A stretch of DNA of 64,000 nt from NCBI GenBank assembly GCA_963786155.1, contig CAWAXW010000006.1, positions 1,922,001 through 1,986,000 of the forward strand, written 5' to 3'. The translations under genes and the position numbers were made by a program. The notes beneath the pieces are model-generated. The model saw nothing but the letters and a program-made list of their open reading frames with translations, did not search any database and had not been told where the DNA came from. Below, in pieces: positions 28,574 through 38,187 of this stretch (within the stretch, counting starts at the first letter, position 1; each line of letters starts with the position of its first letter). The stretch is from CAWAXW01 sp963786155. Lineage in GTDB: Bacteria > Actinomycetota > CADDZG01 > WHSQ01.

Positions 28574-28759
28574 CACCGCGACCCCGACCCAAGCCACCCG
28601 CGCCTCCACCGACAATCCTGATCCGACGGCAAACAGACGCCCAAACCCCCGCCGAGGTTGCCCGAGCCGAAAGAAATTCCTAGATCCGCCCGAAAAAGCT
28701 CATCCCCCACGTCTAGGAGTCTAGGGAAAGACGAGGCCCAGCTCGCTATCTAGCTGCAG
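28574..28759. other. Intergenic, no gene seen
   Basis: Holds the upstream region of the sigma gene and the downstream region of the pilin gene. A short inverted repeat, CTAGGAGTCTAG (28714-28725), is the only structure noticed; no terminator-like hairpin with a T-run. Confidence 0.4.
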
Positions 28760-29191
28760 TTAGGGGCAGACGTCGGGCTCTGGTTGGGGGACGTTGATGT
28801 TGCTTTGGTAGGTCGCGTCACGCCATTCCGCGGTGGCGGAGGCGACTTCGTGGCGGGCCTCCAGGCAATAGCGGCTGGCTGTGGACTTGATCCTCAGATA
28901 GGCAAGGTAGGGGTAAAGGGGCGGAGACCATCCGTAGGGGGCCAGGTCGGTTCCGGTCTGTCCGTCGAGTCCGGCATAGCTCCCGTTGTTCTCGGTCGCG
29001 TAGGTCTCGACGGCCGTGGCGGCGTTCTTGAGGGACGACTGGATCTGGTCGGCGTAGCCCTTTTCCTTCTGTCTCAGGAACAACGGGATCGACACCGCCG
29101 CGAGGATCGCGACGATGAGGATGACCACAAGGAGCTCGATCAGCGAGAAACCACCGGCATCCTTGCGCGCTCCAACCCGTAAAGCCCGCAT
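28760..29191 (-). CDS. Type IV pilin-like / pseudopilin protein
   Basis: 143 residues with a class III signal: short basic leader ending 'DAGG' then 'FSLIELLVVILIVAILAAV', where prepilin peptidase would cut between Gly and Phe and methylate Phe; the Glu at +5 is present. The globular part has a Cys pair ('SRYCLEA' and the C-terminal 'PDVCP') that could close a disulfide loop as in many pilins. No other pilus, ATPase or prepilin peptidase gene is near, so it is probably a minor pilin or a type II-like pseudopilin served by machinery elsewhere. Confidence 0.88.
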   Translation of the reverse strand: MRALRVGARKDAGGFSLIELLVVILIVAILAAVSIPLFLRQKEKGYADQIQSSLKNAATAVETYATENNGSYAGLDGQTGTDLAPYGWSPPLYPYLAYLRIKSTASRYCLEARHEVASATAEWRDATYQSNINVPQPEPDVCP

Positions 29192-29312
29192 GTTCCCCCT
29201 ATCGGCGCTCGGCGGACCAGACCTAAGCGGGAAACCCTAGAGCAAGGACTAGCCCGCCGGTCGAGGCCTCAGCGTATCTTGGAAGGCCGGACGCCCAGAT
29301 CAGGAGACGAAA

Positions 29313-30479
29313 GTGGATTTCGCTATCCCCTCCGAGTACCGAGAGCTGCAGCGCAACCTCGTCGATTTCGTCGATCGGGAGCTACGCCCCCTCGAGGAGA
29401 GCGAGCTCGACCCGGAGAAGGACGACGTTCCGGTCGAACTCCGCGATCGGGTCAGGAGACGGGCGGCCGAGCTCGGCTTCTACGCGGCCGACTTCCCCGA
29501 AGACCTCGGGGGAAGCGGACTGCCCCAACTCGGCATGGTCCTCTTGCGTGAGGCCGGCGCCGCCGACCGGCTGCAGGCTGGGCGCGTTCACGACCTACGG
29601 TCCGGAGGGGCCGACGGGGGTGCTCCTATCGGCGACGGCCGAGCAGAAGAAGCAGTACCTGGCGCCTCTGATAACCGCGGAGAAGTCGATGTGCTTCGCC
29701 CTGACCGAGCCCGATGCCGGTTCCGATGCGCAGAACATCCGCACCACGCGCGACCCAGGACGGCGACGATTGGGTCCTCAACGGCCGTAAGCACTTCATC
29801 ACGAACGGCAAGCACGCAGATTTCGCCCTCGTCTTCGCGGCGAACGACCGGGCCAAGAAGGCGCAGGGTGGGATCACCGCGTTCATCGTCGAGAAGGGAA
29901 CCCCCGGATTCGAGGTTGGCCGCGCCCAGCTAGGGATGCTCGAGGGTGAAGGTCAGTACGAGCTCGTCTTCGACGATTGCAGAGTGCCCGCCGAGCAGAT
30001 CCTGGGTGGGCCCGACAACGTCGGTCTCGGCTTCTACTCCGCGATGCAATTCCTCGCGATGGGTCGGCTGTCGATCGGGGCGATGTGCAACGGGATCGCG
30101 GACTTCTGCCTGCAGCTCGGTACCGAGTATGCGAAGGAACGTCAGCGCGTTCGATCGGCCGATCGGCAAGAACCAGTACGTGCAGGGACACCTCGTGGAG
30201 TCGTTGATCCAGCTCAAAGCGAGCAAGCTGATGACCTACGAGTGCGCCTGGAAGTACGACGACGGGGACCCGGTCATGCAGGAGTCTTCTATCGTCAAGC
30301 TCTACGCGTCCGAGATGGTCAACGACGTCGTGGACAGGATGATCCAGGTACATGGAGGCATGGGCTGGATGCGCGACCTTCCGCTCGAGCGTATCTACCG
30401 GCTCGTGCGCATCTTCACGCTCGTCGAAGGCACGTCCGAGATCCAGAAGTACATAATCGCGAAGACGATGGGGCTGTAG
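29313..30479 (+). CDS. Acyl-CoA dehydrogenase, interrupted by three frameshifts
   Basis: FAD enzyme of fatty-acid beta-oxidation. GTG 29313 has AGGAG 6 nt upstream. All domains are present but in three frames: N-terminal helices 'DFAIPSEYRELQRNLVDFVD', 'LGAFTTYGPEGPTGVLLSAT', the FAD/substrate motif 'CFALTEPDAGSD', 'DGDDWVLNGRKHFITNG' and the C-terminal 'QVHGGMGWMRDLPLERIYR' to 'GTSEIQKYIIAKTMGL'. Net +1 changes are near 29576, 29748 and 30145. The intact motif order argues for sequence errors rather than a decayed gene. A 15-bp direct repeat duplicates the last codons and stop (30467-30496). The hydrolase gene starts 30 nt downstream. Confidence 0.85.
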
Positions 30480-30509
30480 AGGATGGGGCTGTAGAGAAGG
30501 AGGCTGCTG

Positions 30510-31241
30510 GTGGGACAACTTCCCGAAGGTGTGAAGCTGACGTGGCTCGGCCACGCGACGTTCCTGCTCGAGGCGCAGGGCAAGCGCGTGATCATCGATC
30601 CGTGGTTGAAGGACAACCCGGCTTGTCCGGACAACCTGAAGGACCCGGGAAAGATCGACGTGATCGCGATCACTCACGGCCACAACGACCACATGCAGGA
30701 CGCGCTGGCGCTTGCCCAGAAGAACGGTGCGACCGTGGTCGCGATGGTGGAGCTCGGTGACTGGCTCCAGACGAAGGGCGTGGAGAACGTCCTTGGGATC
30801 AACAAGGGCGGGACGGCGGAGGTCGCGGGGATCAAGTTCCACATGACCGACGCGAAGCATTCTTCGAGCTTCAACTACCAGGAAGAGGGCAAGTCCGGCT
30901 GGGAGAACATCTACATGGGGGAGGCGGCCGGCTTCGTCATCGAGCTCGAGGATGGCTTCAAGCTGTACCACGCAGGTGACACCGCGGTCTTCGGCGACAT
31001 GGCATTGATCCGCAAGCTGCTGGAGCCCGACATCGCCCTGCTACCGATCGGCGACTTCTACACGATGGGGCCGCGCTCGGCCGCGGAAGCGGTCCGGCTG
31101 CTCGGTGTGAAGGCCGTCGTTCCCATGCATTACGGAACGTTCCCGCTCCTCGCCGGCACGCCGGATGAGTTGCGCAAGGAAGCATCGGACCTCACGGATC
31201 TGGAGGTCATAGACCTCAAGCCCGGAGAGACACTGAGCTAG
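30510..31241 (+). CDS. Metal-dependent hydrolase, UPF0173 / beta-lactamase fold
   Basis: 243 residues of the metallo-beta-lactamase superfamily (UPF0173/YtkL-like). The metal site is clear: 'THGHNDHMQD' (HxHxDH) after strand 'IDVIAITH', and 'LYHAGDTAVFGD' for the third ligand; 'VPMHYGTFPLL' gives the last histidine. Start GTG 30510 has AAGGAGG 6 nt upstream. Substrate of the family is unknown. It follows the acyl-CoA dehydrogenase closely and ends tail-to-tail with the BNR gene, both stop codons using the palindrome CTAG at 31238-31241. Confidence 0.9.
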   Translation: MGQLPEGVKLTWLGHATFLLEAQGKRVIIDPWLKDNPACPDNLKDPGKIDVIAITHGHNDHMQDALALAQKNGATVVAMVELGDWLQTKGVENVLGINKGGTAEVAGIKFHMTDAKHSSSFNYQEEGKSGWENIYMGEAAGFVIELEDGFKLYHAGDTAVFGDMALIRKLLEPDIALLPIGDFYTMGPRSAAEAVRLLGVKAVVPMHYGTFPLLAGTPDELRKEASDLTDLEVIDLKPGETLS

Positions 31242-32731
31242 CGGAGCTTCGGGCCGCCGACCAGGTGGCCGACGATTCCTTCATTGCCGCCGCTCTGTCC
31301 CGACTTGGGATCGGTGCAGGCGCCGACGCAGTTGTCGACGAACGCGTACCACGGGGTCCCGTCGGGGCCGATGACGACGTCGATGAAGTCCAGGATCGTT
31401 AAACCACAACGGCCGGGCCCGCACGTGCCCCGCTTCAGGGGATCGCTGGCCTTGTTGACGGTCGCCGAGTAGAAGGTCGGGTTCTTGCCGAGCGCGTCGT
31501 CGCTGACGGTCATGTAGCCGTTCCAGGTCGTCTTCTCGTACGCCTCGGGGTCGGGGCAAGGCACCTGGGCGATGCTGCAGTCCGGAGGAACCGGCCCGTT
31601 GGGCTGAGGCTCGGGCCACGGGAAGCCCGGCGAGTTCGTCGTGCCCATGTAGACGATCGCAACCTTGCCTGCGTCGCCGACCGCGATGCCGGGGATGCTC
31701 GACTCGTTGACGCGCGGCGCGCCGATCATCATGGGCTTGCTCCATTTGCCTCCACCGTCGGTCGACACGGCGAGGTAGGGAAGGCGGTCGGCTCCGATCC
31801 AGGTGTAGTAGATGTTGCCCTTGTTGTCGGTGGCGATTCCAGCCTCGTGGTGCGTGATCCCGTTGCTCGCCACCTGCACGCGTTCCCACGTCAGGCCCTC
31901 GTCCTTGCTGATGGCCAGATATGGCTGGCCGCAGAACCCGCGCGGGAGGTAGACGGTTCCGTCGTGGCCGACGTGTCCGTGGCCGTGCAGACCGCCACAG
32001 TTCTTGTCGCGGGGATCGTCGCCCTCCTGCTCGGGTTTCGGGCCGGTGAAGGCCGGAGAGCCCGTTGGGACGAAGGAGATGCCACCGTCCAGCGACTTGC
32101 TGCATGCCGAGGTAGCGATGTCGTTCCAGCAGTAATAGACGACGTTCTCGTAGCCGACGGTAGGGCTGGATATGGGCGGACCGCTGAACAAAGTTTGGTG
32201 ATCGTTGACCGGGCGACCGCAAGCGAGGGGGTTCGTCGTCCAACTCTTTCCCTCGTCGTCACTGAAGGAGAGATAGGCACATGCGACGGTCAGATCGATA
32301 GTGAAGATGCGATCGGTGTACTCATCGACCCAGAGGTAGGGATCGAAGGACAGCGCTTGCGCATTACGTCCGTTCGGTAGCTTGGGAGAAGTGAGCTCCC
32401 AGGTCTTGCCCTCGTCGGACGAACGCACGACCTCGACGCGGGTGTTGGTCTGGATCGCCGTGTAGAAGACATTGCCCTTGCCCGTGACACCGAGGGTGGG
32501 CTCCCCCGCCGGCAGGCCGATGAAGTTCGCAACCGCGGTCGGGGCGTTTCGAGCCGCCACGGCCTTGCCTCCGGCCCGGTGCGCAACGGCTTTGCCGCCC
32601 GAGTCCCGGTGGGAGGGAGGCGGAGGCGCGGCGTTGGTGACCGCGAAAGCTCCCCAAGCGATAGCGAGGACCAGCCCGGACGCCAGCAACCGGCGACGAC
32701 GGCGCATTGAAGACCTGCTCGAATAAGACAT
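31238..32731 (-). CDS. Exported BNR/sialidase-like beta-propeller protein
   Basis: Start at ATG 32731 gives a normal signal peptide (MSYSSRSSMRRRRRLLASG... to 'TNAAPP'), though the frame runs to 33085 inside the next gene. 497 residues with Asp-box (BNR) repeats: 'SSDEGKTWELT', 'SDDEGKSWTTN', 'SKDEGLTWERV', 'STDGGGKWSKP'. These mark a six-bladed propeller as in sialidases and VPS10-like proteins, but the Arg triad and Tyr-Glu pair of sialidases are not evident, so a binding or sorting role is more likely than glycoside hydrolysis. It is the last gene of the DUF4331-TPR-NicO cluster, 53 nt after NicO. Confidence 0.85.
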   Translation of the reverse strand: MSYSSRSSMRRRRRLLASGLVLAIAWGAFAVTNAAPPPPSHRDSGGKAVAHRAGGKAVAARNAPTAVANFIGLPAGEPTLGVTGKGNVFYTAIQTNTRVEVVRSSDEGKTWELTSPKLPNGRNAQALSFDPYLWVDEYTDRIFTIDLTVACAYLSFSDDEGKSWTTNPLACGRPVNDHQTLFSGPPISSPTVGYENVVYYCWNDIATSACSKSLDGGISFVPTGSPAFTGPKPEQEGDDPRDKNCGGLHGHGHVGHDGTVYLPRGFCGQPYLAISKDEGLTWERVQVASNGITHHEAGIATDNKGNIYYTWIGADRLPYLAVSTDGGGKWSKPMMIGAPRVNESSIPGIAVGDAGKVAIVYMGTTNSPGFPWPEPQPNGPVPPDCSIAQVPCPDPEAYEKTTWNGYMTVSDDALGKNPTFYSATVNKASDPLKRGTCGPGRCGLTILDFIDVVIGPDGTPWYAFVDNCVGACTDPKSGQSGGNEGIVGHLVGGPKLR

Positions 32732-32784
32732 AGCACCCCAATCTTTCGCCCCGGGGGCGCATATTCCTGTGCGGGGGCGGAGGT

Positions 32785-34264
32785 CTAGAAGGTGGCCAGG
32801 GCCCTGAGGGTCAGGAAAACCCCTATCGCTGCCACGACTGCGGCCGAAAGGACCGGGATCCAGGCGCCGGCTCGGCCGCTCAGCCTGGCTTGCGCGAAGT
32901 CGCGTGCTCTCAGGACGAGGAGGCCCACGATCGTGAGGGCCGCTGCCAGACCGATGCTGAAGGCGGCCACGAGGGTCACACCCAGCGCGACGCGATGGAG
33001 GGCAACGGCCCCCAAGAGGACCACGAGAGCGGTGGGCGACGGGAGTAAACCCCCGGACATAGCGATCACACCCAGCCCCTTCCACGAACGCAGGGAGACA
33101 TCCGAGGGCACGGCATGGGTGTGCGATCCGAAGCCGTGGGAATGGGTCTCGCTTTCGTGATGGTGATGGTGGTGATCGTCGTGCCCGTGCTCATGTTCGT
33201 CGTGGTGATGCGTGTGGGCGTCGATGGTCGAGGCTGCCCGGAGTCCTTTTATGCGACCGGCCAACAGCCATGCGCCGACGCCCAGGACCGCGACTCCGGA
33301 GAGCAGCGATAACCACGGATAGACCGTCTCGGGCGGGAACAAACTGGTTGCCCAGAGCGTGGCCAGACCGAGAGCCACAACGGATGCTGTGTGCATGATC
33401 GAGACGGCCAGGCCAACCGTGACCGCGTCGCCGCGCCCGGCCCTCCGCGCCGACGAGGTACGCAGCCATCACCGTCTTGCCGTGGCCGGGGCCGAGAGCG
33501 TGCAAGGCCCCCGCGCCCAAGGAGAGCAGCAGAGCCGATACGAGGAAGCCGAACGAGAGGTCCTCGCCGATCAGCGAAGAGAACGAGCTGCCGAAGACGC
33601 TCTCGGGACCGCTGGCCAGGCGGTCCTCTTCCACGCTCGGCGCCGTCCCCGACGCGCCGGGCTCGACCTCGATCGTCGCCTCGTCATTCTGGATGGGCGA
33701 CTCCAGCATGTCCTCTGGGTACTCCGTTAGACCGGCGCTCACGCTCTCGGTCGGCACGTTGCTCTCGACGAGGCCCTGCCCATCGACCGCGGTGGCGACG
33801 ATCTCCTTCCATCCGACGCGGTCGGCGTAGTTCTCGTCGCGATACTCGATCGTGGCGGCGTCCTCCAACAGGACACCGGCCAGATCGATCTCTAGCCGCA
33901 AGAGATCCAGCCCCGCCTGGCCGGGCGAGGTTTCGGCAGTAGCCGAAACCACTTCGAGTGCCACCTCGTCGCCTGAGGCAGACAGCTTCAGCCCGCTCTG
34001 AAGGATCGGACTCTGCTGTTCCACGTAGTCATCGAGCTCGAGCGCATCGGCAGCGTCATCCCCGTCCTTGTCCATCTCTTGGATCTCCTGGAAGGCGGCG
34101 ATCTCGGCGAAGTCGACGACGTAGCGGACGTGAATCTCGTCGAGGCCGATCTCCAGCGCGCTGAACCGATTCACGGTGAAGTTGCCCAACGGATGAGCGC
34201 TCGCGGACCGGGCCGGGAGCACGAGCGTGGCGAAGATCAGTGTGAGGAGCGCGGCCCTCCTCAC
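32785..34264 (-). CDS. NicO-family nickel/cobalt exporter, interrupted
   Basis: Two frames make one membrane protein of about 490 residues; a net +1 change near 33430-33436 separates 'GHGKTVMAAYLVG' from 'DAVTVGLAVSIMHTASVVA'. The extracytoplasmic N-terminal domain (signal peptide to 'AHPLGNFTVNRFS', with 'DKDGDD') is typical of actinobacterial NicO proteins, followed by helices with the conserved 'HALGPGHGKT', a long His/Asp/Glu metal-binding loop (33115-33215, over 20 His) and more helices. RcnA/NicO proteins move Ni2+ or Co2+. GTG 34264 overlaps the TPR stop (GTGA). The His-rich cytoplasmic or periplasmic loop likely buffers metal. Confidence 0.85.
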
Positions 34265-35589
34265 GCATCCCCCTTCAGGCCTCGCAAGGTTTGGAGGGCG
34301 ACCGGGACCATGCGCAGCGAAAAACTTCGGTCCATCGCAATCGCAGACTTGAGCATGGTCCGGGCCCGCTCGTCGTCGCCCAGAGCCGCGGCGATCATCC
34401 CGGCATGGAAGAAGAACAGAGGTTCGCGGGTGCCCTGCTCGAAGGCCAGCCGTGAGAACCGATCTGCCTCCTCATACCGACCAACCGCGTAGAGGCTCCA
34501 AGCCAATGCATCCGCAACGTGCACGCTGTGACGGCGTTCGTATTCGGCGCGAGCGCGCTTCAACGCCGCCGCACCGCGATCGTGGTCGGCGAGGAAGAGA
34601 GTCATCTCCAAGTCGGTGTTCGCTCCGTTGGAGCGATAGAGCTCGTCTATGGCATCGACCAGCTCGTACTGCGCCTCCGCGTCCTCGTCGCGGCCCGCCA
34701 GCGCGTAGATATCCCCGAGGACGATCACCGGATCGATGGCGGGGAAACGTTCGACGACGGGTGCAAGCACCTCGATCGCTTCGGCCAATCGGCCGCGCGA
34801 TGCTTCGATCCGCGCGATCCCAACAGACGGCTCCGGATAATCGGGGGCGTGCTCCGAAGCCAGTTGGTACTGAGCCATGGCCAGGCCGGGATGCCCACTC
34901 TTCCGGTAGAGGTCACCGAGGTGCGACGCGCTCCAGGCCGCGTCCTCCGGGGTGCCGGCCGCCGCGTAGGCCTGTTTCATCGCCACGAGCGCGCCGCGAG
35001 TGTCGCCCAGCAGCTCGCGCATGTACGACACCCGCGCGTAGGAAGACAGGTCGGGGCGGGTATCCACCATCTTCTGAAAGGTCTTTAGCGCTCGTCGATA
35101 GTGGCCGAGCTCGACTTCGGCATCACCGATGACGCCGTACACCTGGGAGTCGAACGGATCGAGCTCGCGCGCCTGCTGCCCCCAGCGCAACGCGACGTCG
35201 AACTGATGCCGCCCTAGAGCGAGGGTGCCCATCCCGATGAACGCCTCGAAGTTCTCCGCCGGCTGTAGCTCCAGGGACGATTCGAACGCGGCTTGTGCCT
35301 TCGAATAGAACGACGGATCGGCCGTGATGCGGCCTTTCTGCAAGTAGGCGAGACCCAATAGCGCGTACGACCGGCCGTCGGGTTCTCCTTCGGCCAGGAA
35401 GGCTTGCAGCGAGGCGATCGTCTCGTCGAGGCTCTCGGCCCTGCCGATAGGTGCGAGCAGAGCATCATCGGATGCGGCGGCCGTAGACACCTCGGGCTCA
35501 TCCGCCGAGCCGCCCCAGGGGCCGAGGGCTCCGGCCGCAAAGAGACCGAGAGCGAGCACGGCCGCCCCCACAACGTACCTAGGCCTCAC
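34261..35589 (-). CDS. TPR-repeat exported protein
   Basis: 442 residues: a hydrophobic N-terminal segment (signal or anchor, about 5-25) then at least eight tetratricopeptide repeats, e.g. 'SYALLGLAYLQKGR', 'AFIGMGTLALGRHQFDVALR', 'VYGVIGDAEVELGHYRRALK', 'DALAWSLYAVGRYEEADRFS'. TPRs are protein-protein scaffolds. Start GTG follows a G-rich tract. It lies between DUF4331 and NicO and overlaps NicO by 4 nt, so the three presumably act together, perhaps at the membrane in metal handling or in assembly of the DUF4331 protein; that link is inferred from gene order. Confidence 0.85.
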   Translation of the reverse strand: MRPRYVVGAAVLALGLFAAGALGPWGGSADEPEVSTAAASDDALLAPIGRAESLDETIASLQAFLAEGEPDGRSYALLGLAYLQKGRITADPSFYSKAQAAFESSLELQPAENFEAFIGMGTLALGRHQFDVALRWGQQARELDPFDSQVYGVIGDAEVELGHYRRALKTFQKMVDTRPDLSSYARVSYMRELLGDTRGALVAMKQAYAAAGTPEDAAWSASHLGDLYRKSGHPGLAMAQYQLASEHAPDYPEPSVGIARIEASRGRLAEAIEVLAPVVERFPAIDPVIVLGDIYALAGRDEDAEAQYELVDAIDELYRSNGANTDLEMTLFLADHDRGAAALKRARAEYERRHSVHVADALAWSLYAVGRYEEADRFSRLAFEQGTREPLFFFHAGMIAAALGDDERARTMLKSAIAMDRSFSLRMVPVALQTLRGLKGDA

Positions 35590-35609
35590 GACGGATACCC
35601 CCTAAGAGA

Positions 35610-35643
35610 AAGGAGGGGCCCGGGAAGGTCCGAGCCCCTCCTT
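35610..35643 (-). terminator. Hairpin between DUF4331 and TPR genes
   Basis: AAGGAGGGGC pairs with GCCCCTCCTT (10 bp), extended by CGG/CCG inside; on the - strand the right arm is followed by TCTCTT. It would end or attenuate the DUF4331 transcript before the TPR gene, giving lower expression of the downstream genes. Confidence 0.75.
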
Positions 35644-35656
35644 CCATACTTACCGC

Positions 35657-37090
35657 TTAGTGCGGGGCCGCGTTGGAGCCACCGAACGGTACGGCGACGT
35701 ACGGGAAGCTGCTCCGGAACGGCACGTCGTTCGTGTCCACGCCGTCCCCGATCGTGTCCGCAACCGGGTGATGGCCGGGAAGCAGAACTCCTTCGACCAC
35801 CCGCAGAGCGATGTCCAGGATGTCGTCGGACAACCTGCGCCCATTCGGGAACCCGGCGACGTCACCTCCCACCGCCCCGAGGCGCGAGCAGTCGGATTTT
35901 GTGCACTGCGGCGTCGTCATGTTGAGGCGCAGCATCTCGGCGGGCTTCACCCCGGTCGGCTGGTTGAGTCCCAATAGACCCGTCAGGAACACCTCGATCA
36001 GGTCCTTTCTTTGGATCCCCGCGGTGTCGGGGTCGGAGTCCGGGATCGGGATGTTGTAGACCGCATTGACGATGCGCGGAGCCGCAGGATCCTGAACCGC
36101 AGTCAGGTACTGAGCGTCGGCCGTCGGCTTGGATGCGTTGAAGTAGTCCTTCAGTGCCAGAGGCACGACGACTTCGTTGACGAGGGGCATCCCGAGTCGC
36201 GAGACCTGAACGTACTTGCCTTCGTACTTCACGGCACCGGTCTTGCGATTCTGGATCCTGGTCGTCGGCCGGGACGCGGTCGTCCACACACCGATGATCG
36301 GGTTCGTCTCGAGGTTCCCACCGGCGGCCAGCTCAGTGGCGGGCACGCGCAAGGCCATCGTGTTGACGTTGAAGCCCTTGAGGGTGTCGTCCCCGACGGA
36401 CTGCAGATTCGCTCCATAGAGAAGGTCGAAGACGCGGAGATCGAGGAAGAACGGGTCGTCGGACTGCCCGACCCAACTCGCGACGCTCCCCGTTGCCGTC
36501 TGGACGGCAGGTACGAAGAGGTCGGCCTCGTAGTTCGGCATCGAAGCGCGGCCGACATAACTGGGCGCGACCGGAGCGTCGTTCAGAAGCGTGGTCTTCT
36601 GCCCACCTTTGATGCGCGTCAGGTCGTAGGTCTGACGGACGAGCAGGTTGTCGTCGGTCAAGCTCGTGACCTGACCGTCGTTGTACAGGAAGTTGGCCTC
36701 GGCTCCCTCGATCGCCGAGGGCCTGGTGACCGTGTCGAACACCCACCGGTAGGTGATGTCGGGTTTCGCGTCACCGTTGTTGTCGACGAGGACGTCATAG
36801 CGAACGCCATCGGCCCAGTGATAGAAGTTCGGGCCCCCCGCCGGCTCCTCGAACGGGATCCAGCTCGATACGAAAGTTACCGTCCCAGGCGCGTCGGGAC
36901 TGTTGAACGCGTAAAGATCGGTCGCGTCAACCTGGGGATCCGCCGAGACCAACGGCGCCTCTCTGTGGCTCGAGGCATTGGTCCCAACGGGCGCGAGCGC
37001 AACGGATGCAAACAGCAGCACCGCAAGCCCGATGACGCCAGCGGCTACCCACTTCTTCTTAGGAAGTGGCCGCGCGGCGGTTTCGGCCAT
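35657..37090 (-). CDS. DUF4331 domain protein, secreted or anchored
   Basis: Start at ATG 37090 (AGGAGAGGAG just upstream) gives a positively charged N-terminus and a membrane segment (about 15-38), then the DUF4331 hallmark 'ASSHREAPLVSADPQVDATD' and 'LYAFNSPDAPGTVTFVSSW'. 477 residues. DUF4331 proteins are exported, beta-rich and of unknown function, often found with TPR and transport genes as here. Start further upstream (37204) lacks an RBS and a signal. A terminator follows the gene, so this first gene of the cluster is probably the most expressed. Confidence 0.9.
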   Translation of the reverse strand: MAETAARPLPKKKWVAAGVIGLAVLLFASVALAPVGTNASSHREAPLVSADPQVDATDLYAFNSPDAPGTVTFVSSWIPFEEPAGGPNFYHWADGVRYDVLVDNNGDAKPDITYRWVFDTVTRPSAIEGAEANFLYNDGQVTSLTDDNLLVRQTYDLTRIKGGQKTTLLNDAPVAPSYVGRASMPNYEADLFVPAVQTATGSVASWVGQSDDPFFLDLRVFDLLYGANLQSVGDDTLKGFNVNTMALRVPATELAAGGNLETNPIIGVWTTASRPTTRIQNRKTGAVKYEGKYVQVSRLGMPLVNEVVVPLALKDYFNASKPTADAQYLTAVQDPAAPRIVNAVYNIPIPDSDPDTAGIQRKDLIEVFLTGLLGLNQPTGVKPAEMLRLNMTTPQCTKSDCSRLGAVGGDVAGFPNGRRLSDDILDIALRVVEGVLLPGHHPVADTIGDGVDTNDVPFRSSFPYVAVPFGGSNAAPH

Positions 37091-37219
37091 GTGCTCCTCT
37101 CCTTCCCCTCTGTGGTCGGCCTCCCATGCCGAACCCTCTGTGTGGGCTTCGACGGTAGGCGCGCAGGCGGATTGGTCACAATGGGGATAACCCAAAATCC
37201 TCATTCCTTTTAATGGGAT

Positions 37220-38176
37220 TTATGTCAGATCTGTGGCTCCAAGTGCCGCGGACCATCCTTGGGCCGGGTGCTCGACCGCGATCCTCAGCACCCAGCCCTC
37301 TTCCGCAGTGCCCTCGTCCCAGACGAACCATTCCAGGTCGTTCGATGCCGCTCCCAGCGCGCTGGGATCGACGGGCCACGACACCCCGAGCAGCGCAGCC
37401 AGGACGTACCAAGCGGTGAAGCGCCCCAGGGCCGCCCCTCGCCTCCTTCCGTGGGCCCCCCCACTTGCGGCGGCCCACGCGATGCGCTGGATCGCCTCGT
37501 CCGATGGGATCCCCACCATCCGGAGCTTGTCGAGGGTCAGGGCGGAGATGGCGGCGCGTGCATCGCCCTCGACCACGACGACCTTGGCCGCGCCGTTGCT
37601 CTCGGTGGTCCAGGGTTGAACGATCTCCAACAAGGCATCCTCGATGAGGGGGACGACGACGGGTTCCGTCTTCGTCGCGAGGAGATCGACGTGCATGCCC
37701 TTGGGCTCCCACGGCTCGTCGACCTCGACGTGGTCGGATCGGTAGACCGCGAGCGCATACGTGGGTTCCCAGGCTTCGAGGGCGAGCGGCAGGGTGACGA
37801 TCTCGGCATGCGCGCGCTCGTCGCCGGTGAGGACTTCGCCTCGGAGCACGCGCTCCTGGGCCACGTAGGCCGCCGCTTGGGGCCACTCGATGTGATCGGC
37901 GAGCTCGTCCCAGCTATGGGTAGACGCCGCGACCTCCGTGAGGGGGCCGAGCGCGAACCGGCCCGAATCCGGTACCAGGACCGCGGCCGCATAGGGACCC
38001 GGGGCTTCGAGCGCGAGGCGATAGTCGATGTGCGCAACGATCGGCCAGAGCTGCTTCCCCCGCTCCAGCGCGTCCTCGCACATCTCCGCGACATGCTCGA
38101 GCTCGTCCCAATCGCGCTGTTCGCACAGAGCGTCGACGGCCCGAAGAAGGCCGTTCAGGTCGGCCGCCTCGATCAA
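37220..38176 (-). CDS. Unknown protein, possibly DUF6183-like
   Basis: About 318 residues, mostly helical in the first third ('IEAADLNGLLRAVDALCEQR') and with a C-terminal block 'AASGGAHGRRRGAALGRFTA' that recalls the DUF6183 family of actinobacteria (low certainty). No signal peptide or catalytic motif seen. The start is unclear: TTG 38176 is used here; a CTG at 38191 would overlap the GMC stop as CTGA, which looks like the usual GTGA/ATGA coupling with one base changed. Coupled to the GMC oxidoreductase, so perhaps its partner. Confidence 0.6.
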   Translation of the reverse strand: MIEAADLNGLLRAVDALCEQRDWDELEHVAEMCEDALERGKQLWPIVAHIDYRLALEAPGPYAAAVLVPDSGRFALGPLTEVAASTHSWDELADHIEWPQAAAYVAQERVLRGEVLTGDERAHAEIVTLPLALEAWEPTYALAVYRSDHVEVDEPWEPKGMHVDLLATKTEPVVVPLIEDALLEIVQPWTTESNGAAKVVVVEGDARAAISALTLDKLRMVGIPSDEAIQRIAWAAASGGAHGRRRGAALGRFTAWYVLAALLGVSWPVDPSALGAASNDLEWFVWDEGTAEEGWVLRIAVEHPAQGWSAALGATDLT

Positions 38177-38187
38177 GTCTTGGACGG

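Noticed and set aside
29313..30479. Acyl-CoA dehydrogenase as several separate genes or a pseudogene
   Set aside because: The fragments carry consecutive motifs of a single enzyme without missing parts, so one interrupted gene is more economical.
32731..33085. Longer BNR protein start
   Set aside because: It would overlap the NicO gene by 300 bases; ATG 32731 begins a good signal peptide.
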